A DNA stretch of 64,000 nucleotides from HR10 sp964615335. Lineage in GTDB: Bacteria > Acidobacteriota > Blastocatellia > HR10. The DNA is taken from assembly GCA_964615335.1 (NCBI GenBank), contig CAZTMT010000008.1, forward strand, positions 1 to 64,000, given 5' to 3'. The notes beneath the pieces are model-generated. The model did not search any database. It was not told the DNA's origin and saw only the letters and a list, made by a program, of their open reading frames with translations. The position numbers and the translations under genes are program-made. This document shows positions 16,871 through 26,400 of this stretch, one piece after another (the stretch's first letter is position 1; each line of letters starts with the position of its first letter).

Positions 16871-18747
16871 GACGGATCGGTCTTCTTCTCGCTCTGGTCG
16901 TTTCGATCCTTCTGGTGAATCCGCTCTACGAGTATCCTGTGGGAGACGACTGGACCTACGCGCTCCCGGTCCAATATCTGCTGGAAACAGGTCGTCTTCG
17001 CGTGCCGGACGAATCGGCGACCAGTCTCATCGCGCAGGTTCTCTGGGGAGCACTCTTCTGCATGCCTTTGGGATTCTCCTTCTCGGCCCTTCACCTTTCG
17101 ACGCTTGTGCTCAGCCTGGCCGGGGTATGGGCTTTCTATCGCCTCTGCATCCTGTGGCTCGAAGATGAGCCGGGGGCTTCGGGATTGGCTCCTTTGGCGG
17201 CTCTCACCCTCTGGTTCAATCCCATCTATTTCACGCTGAGCTTCACGTTCTTCACCGACGTGCCCTTTCTGGCCCTTTGCCTTCTGGCGCTTTATTTCTT
17301 CGCGCGAAGTCGCGCCGTAGTGGAGGCGCGCCGTGAGTTCCGATACCTCGTCCTGGGAGCGCTCTTTTCGACCGCCGCTCTGTTGGTCCGACAGTATGCG
17401 ATCCTGCTGCCTGTGGCCTTCGCTCTCTCGCTCTGGGGAAGAGAAGAGGCGCGCGGACGCGCCTGGCGATGCAGCATCGCGCTGGGGATCCCCCTTCTTG
17501 TGCTCTTCGGATTTTACGCGTGGCTTGTGACGAGCCACGGGATGCCCACGCAGTTTCGGTTCGCTCAACTGGAGATGCTGAAGACCTACCGGATCGCGCA
17601 CGATCTTCGCCATCTGCCCTTTCTTGTCTTCTTCTATCTCGGAGTGTTCGCCTTTCCCCTTCTTGGAGCTGTGCGATTCCGTCACGGCGAGCCAGGGGAA
17701 TGGAGGAGAATTCTCGCGAGTATCCTTGCACTCGGAAGCTATGCCACGTATATGTTTTTGGCCGAGAGGCGCCTGATGCCTTACCTGGGGGATTCCGCCA
17801 TCTTCCCCTCGTTCGGGCCGTGGGGAGGGGCGGTGCTCACGGCGCTTGCGGTGTGGGGAGGGGCTCTTCTTCTTGTCGCCCTCATGAGGGAAGGGCAGGG
17901 GCCGTGGGAGGATTTCCGAAACGCGCATGCGCGCGCTCTGCGAATCGGAGCGGGCGTCCTCGCCCTTATTGCCCTGCTTCTGGCCCTGGGTATGGGGAGA
18001 GAGTTTCTCCTCGAACGCATTGAGAGGGCGCTCATCTGGTACTACCACTCTTACACGCAGGTCATCCCCTCGCGTCGAGGGCTCGAATACTGGCGACAGC
18101 GGGTGGAGGATTTTTACATCGGAATGGCGCAGATCATCTATGGGCTCGCTCTGCTCGGTGTACTTGGAGTGCTCGTATTGGGGAAGCGATCAGCCCGTCC
18201 GTCTCCACCTGTCGAGAGCGTGCAGAAATCCTGGCAGAGATGGAGGACGACGTTTTTGATGATTTGGGGATTGCTCCTTGTGGGCTTTTTCATCCTGATC
18301 TCGTGCCGGTTCGATCGGTATCTTCTCATCTTTCTTCCCGTTGGGTTGCTGGGAGGAGTGAGATGGTGGGCGCGCAGGATCCGGAAGTCCGTGGCCGTCC
18401 TTCTTCTTGTGGGGCTCGGGTGGGTTCCCGTGGCGACAGCGAAGACGATGATCGCCGGATATGGAGCCGTGTGGAGGGCCGGCCAAGCGCTGCTCGCGCG
18501 AGGGATTCCGATCGAGGAGATCAACCTCAACTACACCTTCAACGCCTGGATGCTCTATCAACAGGGGAAGCGCACGCTCGTGCGGACGGGACAGCCGAGC
18601 TACTGGGTATATGCGGCGCGTCCGGACTTCCGGTATTGGGGGGAGCGTCCCGACGCTCCGGCGGAAGTGATCCTCGAGGTCCCTTATTGGGATTTCCTCC
18701 GATGGCGACGGGCTTCGGTTCGCGTATGGCGAGTGAGGGATCGGTGA
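16867..18747 (+). CDS. ArnT/PMT-like polytopic membrane glycosyltransferase
   Basis: 626 residues with roughly eleven hydrophobic segments. After the first membrane helix comes YPVGDDWTYALPVQYLLETG, which matches the acidic first loop of GT-C enzymes (GT39/GT83, PMT_2), where the Asp is catalytic. These enzymes transfer a sugar from a polyprenyl-phosphate donor on the periplasmic side. The start is a TTG overlapping the upstream TGA (TTGA), which is typical of tight coupling. The final 100 or so residues form a soluble periplasmic domain. The acceptor is unknown. Confidence 0.82.
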   Translation: MRRIGLLLALVVSILLVNPLYEYPVGDDWTYALPVQYLLETGRLRVPDESATSLIAQVLWGALFCMPLGFSFSALHLSTLVLSLAGVWAFYRLCILWLEDEPGASGLAPLAALTLWFNPIYFTLSFTFFTDVPFLALCLLALYFFARSRAVVEARREFRYLVLGALFSTAALLVRQYAILLPVAFALSLWGREEARGRAWRCSIALGIPLLVLFGFYAWLVTSHGMPTQFRFAQLEMLKTYRIAHDLRHLPFLVFFYLGVFAFPLLGAVRFRHGEPGEWRRILASILALGSYATYMFLAERRLMPYLGDSAIFPSFGPWGGAVLTALAVWGGALLLVALMREGQGPWEDFRNAHARALRIGAGVLALIALLLALGMGREFLLERIERALIWYYHSYTQVIPSRRGLEYWRQRVEDFYIGMAQIIYGLALLGVLGVLVLGKRSARPSPPVESVQKSWQRWRTTFLMIWGLLLVGFFILISCRFDRYLLIFLPVGLLGGVRWWARRIRKSVAVLLLVGLGWVPVATAKTMIAGYGAVWRAGQALLARGIPIEEINLNYTFNAWMLYQQGKRTLVRTGQPSYWVYAARPDFRYWGERPDAPAEVILEVPYWDFLRWRRASVRVWRVRDR

Positions 18748-18771
18748 GGGGGGGACAGGCTGTGGTACAAT
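18743..18771 (+). promoter_or_regulatory. Weak promoter candidate before second radical SAM gene
   Basis: TACAAT at 18766-18771 lies 23 bases before the GTG start of the next gene, with GGTGAG 17 bases upstream as a poor -35. It may give internal expression within the cluster. Confidence 0.3.
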
Positions 18772-18794
18772 AGGGCTCTCGGAGAAAGCGGGTC

Positions 18795-19919
18795 GTGGCA
18801 GCCGGACTTGGAGAGAAACTCAAGCGGGCGAGCGCGCATCTGAGGGAGCGCCTGCTGCCGCCTCGCGCGGAGGAGATCCGATATGTGAATTTCGCCGTCA
18901 CCTTCCTCTGCAATTCGCGCTGCCGCATGTGCGACATCTGGAAGCTGTATCGGCAGGATCGCGCGCGCGCGAGAACGGAACTCACGCTCGAGGAGATCCG
19001 GCGTGTCTTTCGCTCTCCGCTCCTGCAGGGGGTGTGTTCCATCTCCCTGACCGGAGGGGAGGTCTTTCTGCGTCGCGACTTCGTCGAGATCTGTGGCTTT
19101 TTCCTCGAGCAGTTCCCGCGTGCGGCGATCACCATCCCGACGGGTTCGATTAATCCGGAACTGAACCGTCACATGTTGCGTCGCATCGTGACGGAATATC
19201 GGCCCGAGCCCGGGCGGATCTATCTCTCGGTCTCACTGGACGGGATCGGAGAGACGCATGATCAGCAGCGAGGGATTCGCGTCTACGAGAAGGCCATGCG
19301 TGTTATCGAGGATGCGCTCGCGCTCGGGAGCCTGCGCGTGGGAGTGAGCTTCACGATCACGCGGGAGAATTGGCGCGATCTGGAGCGGGTCTACGAGTGG
19401 GCGCGCGCGCGCGGGCTTGAATTCAACGCGCAGTTCGCGCAAAACAGCGAGACCTATTACGCGCGCACGGATGTGGAGACGTCGTGGGCCGAACAGGAAC
19501 TCCATGAGATCGGGCACGTGCTTGAGCGCGTGGCTGCGGAGCATCTTCGCGATCTTCCGCTTTCGCGTCGGGCCCTGGATGTGCGGGCGTATTATCTCCG
19601 GCGGATGGTGACGTACCAGGCTCATCCGCGCCGTCTCTTCACCTGTTATTCGGGAACGCACTCGTTTTACCTCGATCCGTATGGAAACGTCTATCCCTGT
19701 CTTGTGCTGAATCGAAGTTTGGGGAACGTGCGGGAACGCAGCTTCGAGGAGATCTGGATGAGTCCGCGGGCCGAGCGCATTCGACGGTCTATCGCGGCGC
19801 GCGAATGTGCCTGCTGGACGGCGTGCGAGGCCATGCCGAGTCTGGGGCGGAGCCTTCGACCTCTGTGGGAGAACCTGCTCGCTTCGGGCGATCGCGCCAG
19901 CGCGCGGACGCACGCTTGA
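18795..19919 (+). CDS. Radical SAM protein with SPASM-like C-terminus
   Basis: 374 residues. The SAM/[4Fe-4S] motif is C39-N-S-R-C43-R-M-C46. ISLTGGEVFLRRDF is the GGE motif, and LSVSLDGIGETHDQQRG is typical of the barrel. The C-terminal region has cysteines at LFTCYSGTHSFYLDPYGNVY-PC and ECACWTACEA, like a SPASM/twitch cluster. Start is GTG at 18795. It is followed eight bases later by a GT4 gene. It shares the neighbourhood with another radical SAM protein and may act on the same glycan or lipid. The substrate is unknown. Confidence 0.9.
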   Translation: MAAGLGEKLKRASAHLRERLLPPRAEEIRYVNFAVTFLCNSRCRMCDIWKLYRQDRARARTELTLEEIRRVFRSPLLQGVCSISLTGGEVFLRRDFVEICGFFLEQFPRAAITIPTGSINPELNRHMLRRIVTEYRPEPGRIYLSVSLDGIGETHDQQRGIRVYEKAMRVIEDALALGSLRVGVSFTITRENWRDLERVYEWARARGLEFNAQFAQNSETYYARTDVETSWAEQELHEIGHVLERVAAEHLRDLPLSRRALDVRAYYLRRMVTYQAHPRRLFTCYSGTHSFYLDPYGNVYPCLVLNRSLGNVRERSFEEIWMSPRAERIRRSIAARECACWTACEAMPSLGRSLRPLWENLLASGDRASARTHA

Positions 19920-19926
19920 ACCCACG

Positions 19927-21150
19927 GTGTCCGCGCGCATCCCGCTCCTTGACGGCGAGAAGAAGGTGCGCGTGGCGATTTACAATCCCGGATGGTCCGT
20001 CATGGGGGGAGGGGAAGTGTATCTGGGCGCGATCGCCGAGATCCTGCAGGAGCAGCATGAGGTGGATCTGATCGCCCCGCGTCCGGTGGATCTCTCGGAG
20101 ATGGAAGAACGGCTGGGGCTTCGCCTGCGGGGAGTCGGCCTGCGCGTGCTTCCGTGCGCGGCCACGTCCTGGCCTCGCACTCCGGGGGAGTGGGTGCGGA
20201 ATCGGTTCGCGCTCATCCGATGGGAGCGCGCGCTGCGGCGGATGACGCGCGCCTACGATGTGGCTCTGGCTCTGGAGTCCGATTTCCCCCCGCGCCTGGG
20301 CGCGCGCCGAAACATCCTGCACATTCAGGTCCCTCACCGCCGATGGCGCACGGAGGATTTCCGTCGTGCTCTCGAAGAGCGTCGTCTCGCTCAGGTCCGT
20401 CGGGAACTGGCCCGCCTGTGGGTTTTCCCGCGCGCGCTTCGCGCGTTCGATCTCATCCTGTACAACTCGCACTTCACAGCGCGCGTGATCGAAGAGAACT
20501 GGCATCCCGAGGTTCCCGCTCTCGTCCTGCCGCCTCCGGTCGAACTCCCTTCCGATCCGATCTCCTGGAGCGAGAAGCGAAACTACATTGTGAGCGTCGC
20601 GCGCTTCTTCCGGGGAGGGCACGAGAAGCAGCATCAAGTTCTGATCGAGGCGTTTCGGATCTTCGCCGCGCGCCACACGGGATGGGAATTACATCTTGTG
20701 GGTGGTGCGGACGAATCATCCGAAGATCTGCTGGCCGAGTTGCAACGAAGCGCCCATGGAGCGCCCGTGTTCTTTCACGTGAACGCGCGCCGGCAGCAAG
20801 TGCGGCAGCTCTATCGTTTCAGCAAGGTCTTCTGGCATGCTGCGGGATTCGGCGTTCGTGAGCATCGGGAGCCCGAACGGGTCGAGCATTTCGGGATCGC
20901 GTTGGTGGAGGCTATGGGGTATGGATGCATCCCCTTCGCCGTCGGACGCGGAGGTCCGCGCGAGATCATCGAGCCGGGCACGAGCGGATTCTTCTGGGAG
21001 ACGATCCCGGAGCTGGTCGAGATGACCGCCTCGGTGGTTCATCGGGAGGAGGCCGCGCGGATCAGCGCCAGCGCCGCTCAGCGGGCCCGCTTCTTCGGAC
21101 GCGAAGCCTTTCGGGAAAGATTCCTCACGGCACTCTCTCGGATTCTCTGA
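19927..21150 (+). CDS. Glycosyltransferase family 4 protein
   Basis: 407 residues from the GTG at 19927; the frame is open further upstream but that part lies inside the radical SAM gene. N-terminal VRVAIYNPGWSVMGGGEVYL contains the GGGE acceptor loop. The centre has ILYNSHFTARVIEENW and NYIVSVARFFRGGHEKQHQV. The donor motif is E-H-F-G-I-A-L-V-E (E-x7-E) followed by AMGYGCIPFA. The strong GT4 signature and short gap to the radical SAM gene suggest the same pathway. A histidine/arginine insertion before the donor motif (FGVREHREPERVEH) is unusual. Confidence 0.88.
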   Translation: MSARIPLLDGEKKVRVAIYNPGWSVMGGGEVYLGAIAEILQEQHEVDLIAPRPVDLSEMEERLGLRLRGVGLRVLPCAATSWPRTPGEWVRNRFALIRWERALRRMTRAYDVALALESDFPPRLGARRNILHIQVPHRRWRTEDFRRALEERRLAQVRRELARLWVFPRALRAFDLILYNSHFTARVIEENWHPEVPALVLPPPVELPSDPISWSEKRNYIVSVARFFRGGHEKQHQVLIEAFRIFAARHTGWELHLVGGADESSEDLLAELQRSAHGAPVFFHVNARRQQVRQLYRFSKVFWHAAGFGVREHREPERVEHFGIALVEAMGYGCIPFAVGRGGPREIIEPGTSGFFWETIPELVEMTASVVHREEAARISASAAQRARFFGREAFRERFLTALSRIL

Positions 21151-21171
21151 GGACGGCACGACAGGCGGCGA

Positions 21172-21870
21172 TCAGGAGCCGCCCACGCCCCTTGGCGAGC
21201 GATTCACCTCTGGTCCAGAGGACATCAGGTGCGGGTATCCCGATTCCTGTATCCTTGTTTTGTTCACCGGAGAGCTTGCCTTCGGGGAGGGCTGTGAAGA
21301 TCGCTCGGGATCTGGTTCCCTCGTCCAGCGCGAGCCATCTTCGTAAAGGATCTCGCTCACACTCACTTCGAGACGATAATCACCGCGAAGAGTATCCGAT
21401 CCGGGCGCAAGCAGCGATTTGTGAATCTCGGCGAAAGAGACGATGAGTTGCTCCAGGGTCACTTTCTCTCCCGCCGGAAGAGGATTCGGAAGCCAGAGCA
21501 GAGGGGTTTGCCCGTGCAGGAGGATACGGTCTGGATCTGACTGCTCAAATAGATCCCACGCGAGTCGAACCGCTCTGACGGTCTTGGCGGAGCGATTCTT
21601 TAATCCGACTCTCGTGACAGCAAGACCTCGGCGCGCATCGGTTGTGACGTTGATGACATCCACAGGAATCGTCTCATGACCAGGGCGCACTGTCGGACCA
21701 GCCGAGAAGCGCCACTCTCCGCGCGGAAGCCTCGCGAGCTGGGTATCAACGGGGGGCTTGTTTGGAGTACATCCGATTTCTTCGGGACTCAGAAACCCCA
21801 TCCCGGCAGGGCCTAGATTTGTCCCACCCAGGAGTATGATGAGCACCGGAAGGAAGATCTTCCCTTTCAT
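21172..21870 (-). CDS. Exported protein of unknown function
   Basis: 232 residues with a signal peptide (MKGKIFLPVLIILLGGTNLG). The central part is beta-rich (VDVINVTTDARRGLAVTRVG, LRGDYRLEVSVSEILYEDGS) and resembles an immunoglobulin-like or DUF-type sandwich. The last 40 residues are Ser/Pro/Arg-rich and low in complexity. I do not recognise a family. RBS AGGGGAG precedes the ATG. It has its own promoter and is convergent with the GT4 gene, 21 bases away. Confidence 0.62.
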   Translation of the reverse strand: MKGKIFLPVLIILLGGTNLGPAGMGFLSPEEIGCTPNKPPVDTQLARLPRGEWRFSAGPTVRPGHETIPVDVINVTTDARRGLAVTRVGLKNRSAKTVRAVRLAWDLFEQSDPDRILLHGQTPLLWLPNPLPAGEKVTLEQLIVSFAEIHKSLLAPGSDTLRGDYRLEVSVSEILYEDGSRWTREPDPERSSQPSPKASSPVNKTRIQESGYPHLMSSGPEVNRSPRGVGGS

Positions 21871-21901
21871 CTCCCCTCATCCCCCTTGGCGTGCTACGCA
21901 C

Positions 21902-21930
21902 ACTATAGCATAGCGTTCGAGAGCCGACAA
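21902..21930 (-). promoter_or_regulatory. Sigma70-type promoter of the unknown exported protein gene
   Basis: On the minus strand, TTGTCG (21925-21930) and TATAGT (21902-21907) are separated by exactly 17 bases. The ATG is 32 bases downstream of the -10 element. The rest of 21871-22107 shows no gene. Confidence 0.6.
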
Positions 21931-22107
21931 AACTCTCCTTGACGGTTGGTGTGTCGCCCTAAGCCGGGGCAGTGTCTCGGCTGTGGGATCTGTGGTCAAT
22001 GCTGCCTCCAACCCTGATCTGCAAGAAGTCATGACCTTCCGATGGCTTCGGCTCAGATTTTGTGGAACTGCTCTGTTAAAGTACATAAAAGGCGGTGAGG
22101 ATGAGTT

Positions 22108-23325
22108 CTACGCATACTTTTGGCGGAAGCGGCGGTAGAGGCGGTGGAGGTGAAAGCGCGGATTCGCAGAGAACTCTTCCGGAGCGATGTCTATCCACAG
22201 GAAGTCGGAGTGAGGGGGGTATCTCGTCTGACCAGCCCAGGATCGGAGCGCTGCGACAGCAGGCTTAGGCGTTCCATCGCTTCGCCAGAGCCCGGAGAAC
22301 CGTTCGTGCGGAGCCTCGTCAAAGGGAGGGCGAGACCACAGCTCGGGCGCGTAGTCTCCGTAGCACCAGAGGAGCGCTCCGGCGAATCCGAAATCGCGCA
22401 GCAGGGCCAGGGCTTCCCCGATAAAGCGAGCGGCTTCTTCTTCATCAAGCAGCGGAACAGGCGTGAATCCGATCTCTCCAAGCGGAGGACGCGTGGGAGC
22501 GCCGAACTCTTCGAACAGGAGATCGCGTCCGCCACCGAGCCACCGCGTGAGCAGACCCAGGAAGGGGAGGAGCCAGACATCGGTCGGCCCTTCCGCCCAT
22601 GAGGTGTAGATCGGATAGCCGTGCATTGAGAGGAGGTCGCAGACTTGCGCGACTTCGGTCGGTCCCAGGCGCCGATCCTCCTCGAGGTCTTCCATATGCA
22701 GCCCGAGCGTGATCGGATGCCGAGGATCGAGAGCGCGAATCTCCGCTGTCATGTCCGCGAGCCAGGCCAGTCCCGATTCGCGCGAGGGGGGGATCACGCA
22801 GTTTGAGGGCTCGTTCCCCAGATCCCATCCCCAGAGGGCCGGATGTGTGGCGAGCGCGGAGACGACCTCGCCGATGAGTCGCCGCTGAGCCTCACGCAGA
22901 TCCGAATCCGTGTACCAATTCTTCGAGCGCGCCGTCCGAGGGCGGCCGCCGACCAGCGCGCGAAAACGCGGCCGCACGTCGCTCGGCTCGCAGGCCCATG
23001 CGGGCAACCAGTTGGCCCCGCTCATGTGGCCTGTGAAAAAGGTGATCAGAAGGCGCAGACCGTAATGAGAGGCCAGATCGGCGACGGTCTTCAGGTTCTC
23101 CAGAGATGAGCGCGCGATGCGATCGGGCTCGGGTTGAAAATCCTCCCACAGCAGGAAGAGGCGGACCAGATCCACTCCGGCCTCTTGCAGACGCGCGAAA
23201 TCGCGCGCGACCTCCTCGGGCTCAAACGCCCGCCAGAAGAGCATAGCGTGGCGCATGGGCCAGTAGTTGACGCCCAGCCAGAACCGCTGTTCGGATTTCG
23301 GCGTTTCAGGAGGCGGTGCGCTCAT
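22108..23325 (-). CDS. Glycoside hydrolase GH5-like (beta-mannanase type) protein
   Basis: 405 residues from the ATG at 23325, which overlaps the end of the upstream GT4 gene by 20 bases; an earlier in-frame start would lie within that gene. It begins WLGVNYWPMRHAMLFWRAFE, a TIM-barrel opening seen in GH5/GH2-like glycosidases. WGWDLGNEPSN contains the conserved N-E pair (acid/base Glu), and DLLFEEFGAPTRP contains the probable nucleophile Glu. No signal peptide is seen, so it may act in the cytosol on a mannose-type oligosaccharide. It is last in a five-gene glycan operon with two GH130 enzymes, which supports mannan-related chemistry. Confidence 0.85.
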   Translation of the reverse strand: MSAPPPETPKSEQRFWLGVNYWPMRHAMLFWRAFEPEEVARDFARLQEAGVDLVRLFLLWEDFQPEPDRIARSSLENLKTVADLASHYGLRLLITFFTGHMSGANWLPAWACEPSDVRPRFRALVGGRPRTARSKNWYTDSDLREAQRRLIGEVVSALATHPALWGWDLGNEPSNCVIPPSRESGLAWLADMTAEIRALDPRHPITLGLHMEDLEEDRRLGPTEVAQVCDLLSMHGYPIYTSWAEGPTDVWLLPFLGLLTRWLGGGRDLLFEEFGAPTRPPLGEIGFTPVPLLDEEEAARFIGEALALLRDFGFAGALLWCYGDYAPELWSRPPFDEAPHERFSGLWRSDGTPKPAVAALRSWAGQTRYPPHSDFLWIDIAPEEFSANPRFHLHRLYRRFRQKYA

Positions 23326-24328
23326 GCAGGATGCGCTCATAGACCTGCAGGTACTCCTCCACCATGCGCTCGTGGCTGAAGTGCTGAGCGACATGCTGCC
23401 GAATGCGCGCGCGATCCAGTTCGGGCACGCGTCGGACGGCCTCGACCGCTTCCTCAAGGGTATTCACGAGGAATCCCGTCTCGCCGTGGCGGACGATCTC
23501 CGGGACAGCACCGCGCGGGCGCGCGATGACCGGCGTGCCGCACGCCATGGCTTCGATCATGCTCAAACCGAAGGGCTCCTCGAAGTTGATGATATGCAGC
23601 AGAGCCAGAGCGCGTCCCAGGACTTCGCCCCGACGGTCGGGTCCGACCGAGCCGATATACCGGATCCGGCGTCCATCCACCTGCGGAGCGACAGCGCGGG
23701 CGAAGTAGTCCTGGTCCTGGATGATCCCGGCGATCACCAGAGGGAGCCCGGTCCGTCGCGCGACCTCGATGGCTTCGGCGGTTCCTTTCTCGTGATGGAT
23801 GCGCCCGAAGAACAAGAGATACTCTCCGTGTTCGCGCCGCAGCGGGAACTCCTCAAGCGGGATCCCGTGATAGATCGTCGCGATGTAGTTGAGCTGCGGA
23901 CGGCGGTCGGCCTGGCTGATGGCGACATAGTACGTCCGCCCGTTGTACTTCTCGTAGACCGGGAGGATACGCTCGGAGGAGAAACCGTGAATCGTCGTCA
24001 GAACGGGCGTGCGGACAAGCCCGCTGTAGGTGAGAGGAAGGAAATCGAAGTGATTGTGAATGAGGTCGAACTGGTCCGCGCGCTCGAAGACGGCCGCGAT
24101 GTGCAGGCATTCCCAGACCTTGGGATCGAGTGTGGGATCCTCCGAGTACGGGCGCGGGCAGACGGCCACAAGCCGCGCTCGGGTGATCGAATCGGCTGTC
24201 GCAAAGAGTGTGACGTCCACGCCCCGCGCGACCAGGCCTTCGGTCAGCAGCGAGACGACGCGCTCCCACGGTCCGTAGTGCCGCGGGGGAACACGCCAGG
24301 AGATCGGAGCGAGCATGGCGATGCGCAT
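23306..24328 (-). CDS. Glycosyltransferase family 4 protein
   Basis: 340 residues. The N-terminus MRIAMLAPISWRVPPRHYGP is followed by IHNHFDFLPL. The donor half has YLLFFGRIHHEKGTAEAIEV and the E-x7-E motif in EEPFGLSMIEAMACGTPVIA, then RGAVPEIVRHGETGFLV. This GT4 subtype is very often found beside GH130 enzymes. It starts one base after the stop of the upstream GH130 gene and overlaps the downstream GH5-like gene. The product is likely a mannosyl-transferring enzyme for an intracellular or surface oligosaccharide, inferred from context. Confidence 0.92.
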   Translation of the reverse strand: MRIAMLAPISWRVPPRHYGPWERVVSLLTEGLVARGVDVTLFATADSITRARLVAVCPRPYSEDPTLDPKVWECLHIAAVFERADQFDLIHNHFDFLPLTYSGLVRTPVLTTIHGFSSERILPVYEKYNGRTYYVAISQADRRPQLNYIATIYHGIPLEEFPLRREHGEYLLFFGRIHHEKGTAEAIEVARRTGLPLVIAGIIQDQDYFARAVAPQVDGRRIRYIGSVGPDRRGEVLGRALALLHIINFEEPFGLSMIEAMACGTPVIARPRGAVPEIVRHGETGFLVNTLEEAVEAVRRVPELDRARIRQHVAQHFSHERMVEEYLQVYERILHERTAS

Positions 24329-24329
24329 A

Positions 24330-25283
24330 TCAGGTTCCTTTCAGAAGCCAGTCCAGGATCTCGCTGATATGCCCAATGGCCAGGGCGATCGAGGTGTCCG
24401 CCGCTCCGTAATACAGGCGCAGCTCTCCTGTGTTCGGGTCCAAGATCGCCCCGCAGGGGAAGACGACATCCGCCACGTCTCCGACGCGCTCGTAGGGGGC
24501 ATCAGGCCCGAAGATCCATTCGTCTGAGCGTCGGATGACGCGGCGCGGATCGTCCAAGTCGAGCAGGGCCAGACCCAGCCGGTAGAGACAGCCCGCCGGC
24601 GTCATCCGCACGCCATGGTAAATGAGAAGCCACCCTTCGGGGGTCTCCAGCGGAGGAGGCGAGAGGCCGATCTTATTGGCGTCCCACCAGGCTCCCTGTC
24701 GCGCCTCCAGCAGAACCGCGTGATCGCCCCAGTGCTTGAGATCCGGCGAGAAGGAGATCCAGATGTTGGCCCGCATGACCGGATAGGTCGAAATGGGACG
24801 ATGGATGAGCGCCCAGCGCCCATTGAAGCGTCGGGGGAAGAGCGCGGCATCCTTGTCTTCGGGGGGCATGATCACCCCCCGGCGCTGGAAGGTCCGAAAA
24901 TCCCGCGTGAGGGCCAGCGAAACGAGCGGCCCGCTTGTCGAGAAGGACGTGTACGTGATCGCGAACTGCTCCAACTCTTCGATCCAGGTGATCCGAGGGT
25001 CTTCGATCCCCCAGATCTCTTCCGGGTAATGCTCCGGATCCGGGGGCAGCGTCGGGTGAGGATCAATCTTCCAGTTGGTGATCCCATCCCGGCTTCGGGC
25101 GGCCGTCAGATGCGAGATGCCCCGCCGATCTTCGACGCGCACCAGGAGCAGGGTCTCACCGCTCGGCAAGAGCGTGGCCCCGGCGTTGAAGACGCTATTG
25201 GCGGGATAGGGCCAATCGGCTGTCGTGAGGATCGGATTGCCCTCGTAGCGTCGCAGGAGTTCGCGGAACGCGTTCCTCTTCAT
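24330..25283 (-). CDS. GH130 family glycosidase / phosphorylase (copy 1)
   Basis: 317 residues from the ATG at 25283, selected by its GGAGGAGGG ribosome-binding site and by alignment with its neighbour. Typical GH130 motifs are RRYEGNPILTTADWPYPANSVFNAG, LLLVRVEDRRGISHLT, GIEDPRITWI and WGDHAVLLEARQGAWWDANK. GH130 members are beta-mannoside phosphorylases or hydrolases with a five-bladed propeller. It is about 60 percent identical by eye to copy 2. The pair sits between two GT4 genes in one operon. Confidence 0.92.
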   Translation of the reverse strand: MKRNAFRELLRRYEGNPILTTADWPYPANSVFNAGATLLPSGETLLLVRVEDRRGISHLTAARSRDGITNWKIDPHPTLPPDPEHYPEEIWGIEDPRITWIEELEQFAITYTSFSTSGPLVSLALTRDFRTFQRRGVIMPPEDKDAALFPRRFNGRWALIHRPISTYPVMRANIWISFSPDLKHWGDHAVLLEARQGAWWDANKIGLSPPPLETPEGWLLIYHGVRMTPAGCLYRLGLALLDLDDPRRVIRRSDEWIFGPDAPYERVGDVADVVFPCGAILDPNTGELRLYYGAADTSIALAIGHISEILDWLLKGT

Positions 25284-25425
25284 GAGCCCTCCTCCATCAC
25301 ATGGACTGGAAATGAGTGCGCTGGCGTTCATCTGATCGGAGCGATTGCCGCATTGCTTCTGTCGAGGCTCCTTTAGATGCCGATCGGTCAGTCCGCGATG
25401 GTCTTGGAGAGTGAGCAGAGGCATA

Positions 25426-26388
25426 TCAGGGGAGATTATCAGGGGGTGTCTCGGACGGGCAATGTTTCAGGTACTCCAGGATTTCGTCCAGAGAGGCCAG
25501 AGCGAGGCAGACTGTCGTGTCGGCCGCGCCATAGTAGAGGCGTAAGGTGTTGGTCCGCTGCTCCAGGATCGCTCCGGTGGGGAAGACGACGCCCGGGACA
25601 TCCCCTCGCCGTTCGTAGTCCTCCTCGGGAGCGAAGACCCAGCTCTCCGTGCGACGGATGAGCCTCCAGGGCGCTTCCAGATCCAGGAGCGCGAGCCCGA
25701 CCCGGTAGAGGCTGCCCGAGGCCGTCACGCGCACGCCGTGATAGAGGATGAGCCATCCCTCGGGCGTCTCGATCGGAGGGGGACCGAGCCCCACCCGATG
25801 CGAATCCCACCAGCCGGGACGGGCCTGGATCACGATCTGATGCTCGCCCCAGTATTTCAGATCGGGCGAGGTGGAGATCCAAATGTGCGCCTCGCCGCGA
25901 ATGATCGGCCGATGCAGAAGGACATACCGGTCCCGAATCAGGCGAGGGAAGAGCGAGGCGTCTTTGTCCTCCGGAGGCAACAAAGGCCCGATGCGCTCGA
26001 AGGTCTGAAAGTCACGGGTCAGAGCCAGAGAGATGAGAGGACCGCCGCGAGAGAAGGAGACATAGGTGATGGCGTACTGCTGGCGTTCCGGCATCCAGAC
26101 AATGCGCGGGTCTTCAAGACCCCAGCACTCCTCCTTGTAGCGGCTGTCGGGAAGCAGCGTCGGCTGCGGGGCGATGCGCCAACTGGTCCGCCCGTCTGGG
26201 CTCCGGGCGAGCGTCAGATGCGAGAACCCGCGCAGATCTTCGACGCGCACCAGAAGCAGCGTCTCCCCTTGATGTTCGACAGCGCCCGGATTGAAGACGG
26301 CGTTGGCCGGATAGGGCCAGCTCGCGGGAGTGAGGATCGGATTGCCCTCGTATCGGCGGAAGAGCGACAATGGGGAGCGCCCGTGCAT
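25426..26388 (-). CDS. GH130 family glycosidase / phosphorylase (copy 2)
   Basis: 320 residues. It carries the same motif order as copy 1: RRYEGNPILTPASWPYPANAVF, LLLVRVEDLRGFSHLTLARS, GLEDPRIVWMPERQQYAITY, WGEHQIVIQARPGWWDSHRV and LLDLEAPWRLIRRTESWVFA. It lies 12 bases after the GT4/barrel fusion gene. Tandem duplication of GH130 is evident; the copies differ mainly at loops near the active site and may have different linkage specificity. Cytoplasmic location is inferred from the lack of a signal peptide. Confidence 0.92.
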   Translation of the reverse strand: MHGRSPLSLFRRYEGNPILTPASWPYPANAVFNPGAVEHQGETLLLVRVEDLRGFSHLTLARSPDGRTSWRIAPQPTLLPDSRYKEECWGLEDPRIVWMPERQQYAITYVSFSRGGPLISLALTRDFQTFERIGPLLPPEDKDASLFPRLIRDRYVLLHRPIIRGEAHIWISTSPDLKYWGEHQIVIQARPGWWDSHRVGLGPPPIETPEGWLILYHGVRVTASGSLYRVGLALLDLEAPWRLIRRTESWVFAPEEDYERRGDVPGVVFPTGAILEQRTNTLRLYYGAADTTVCLALASLDEILEYLKHCPSETPPDNLP

Positions 26389-26400
26389 GCTCTACATGAT

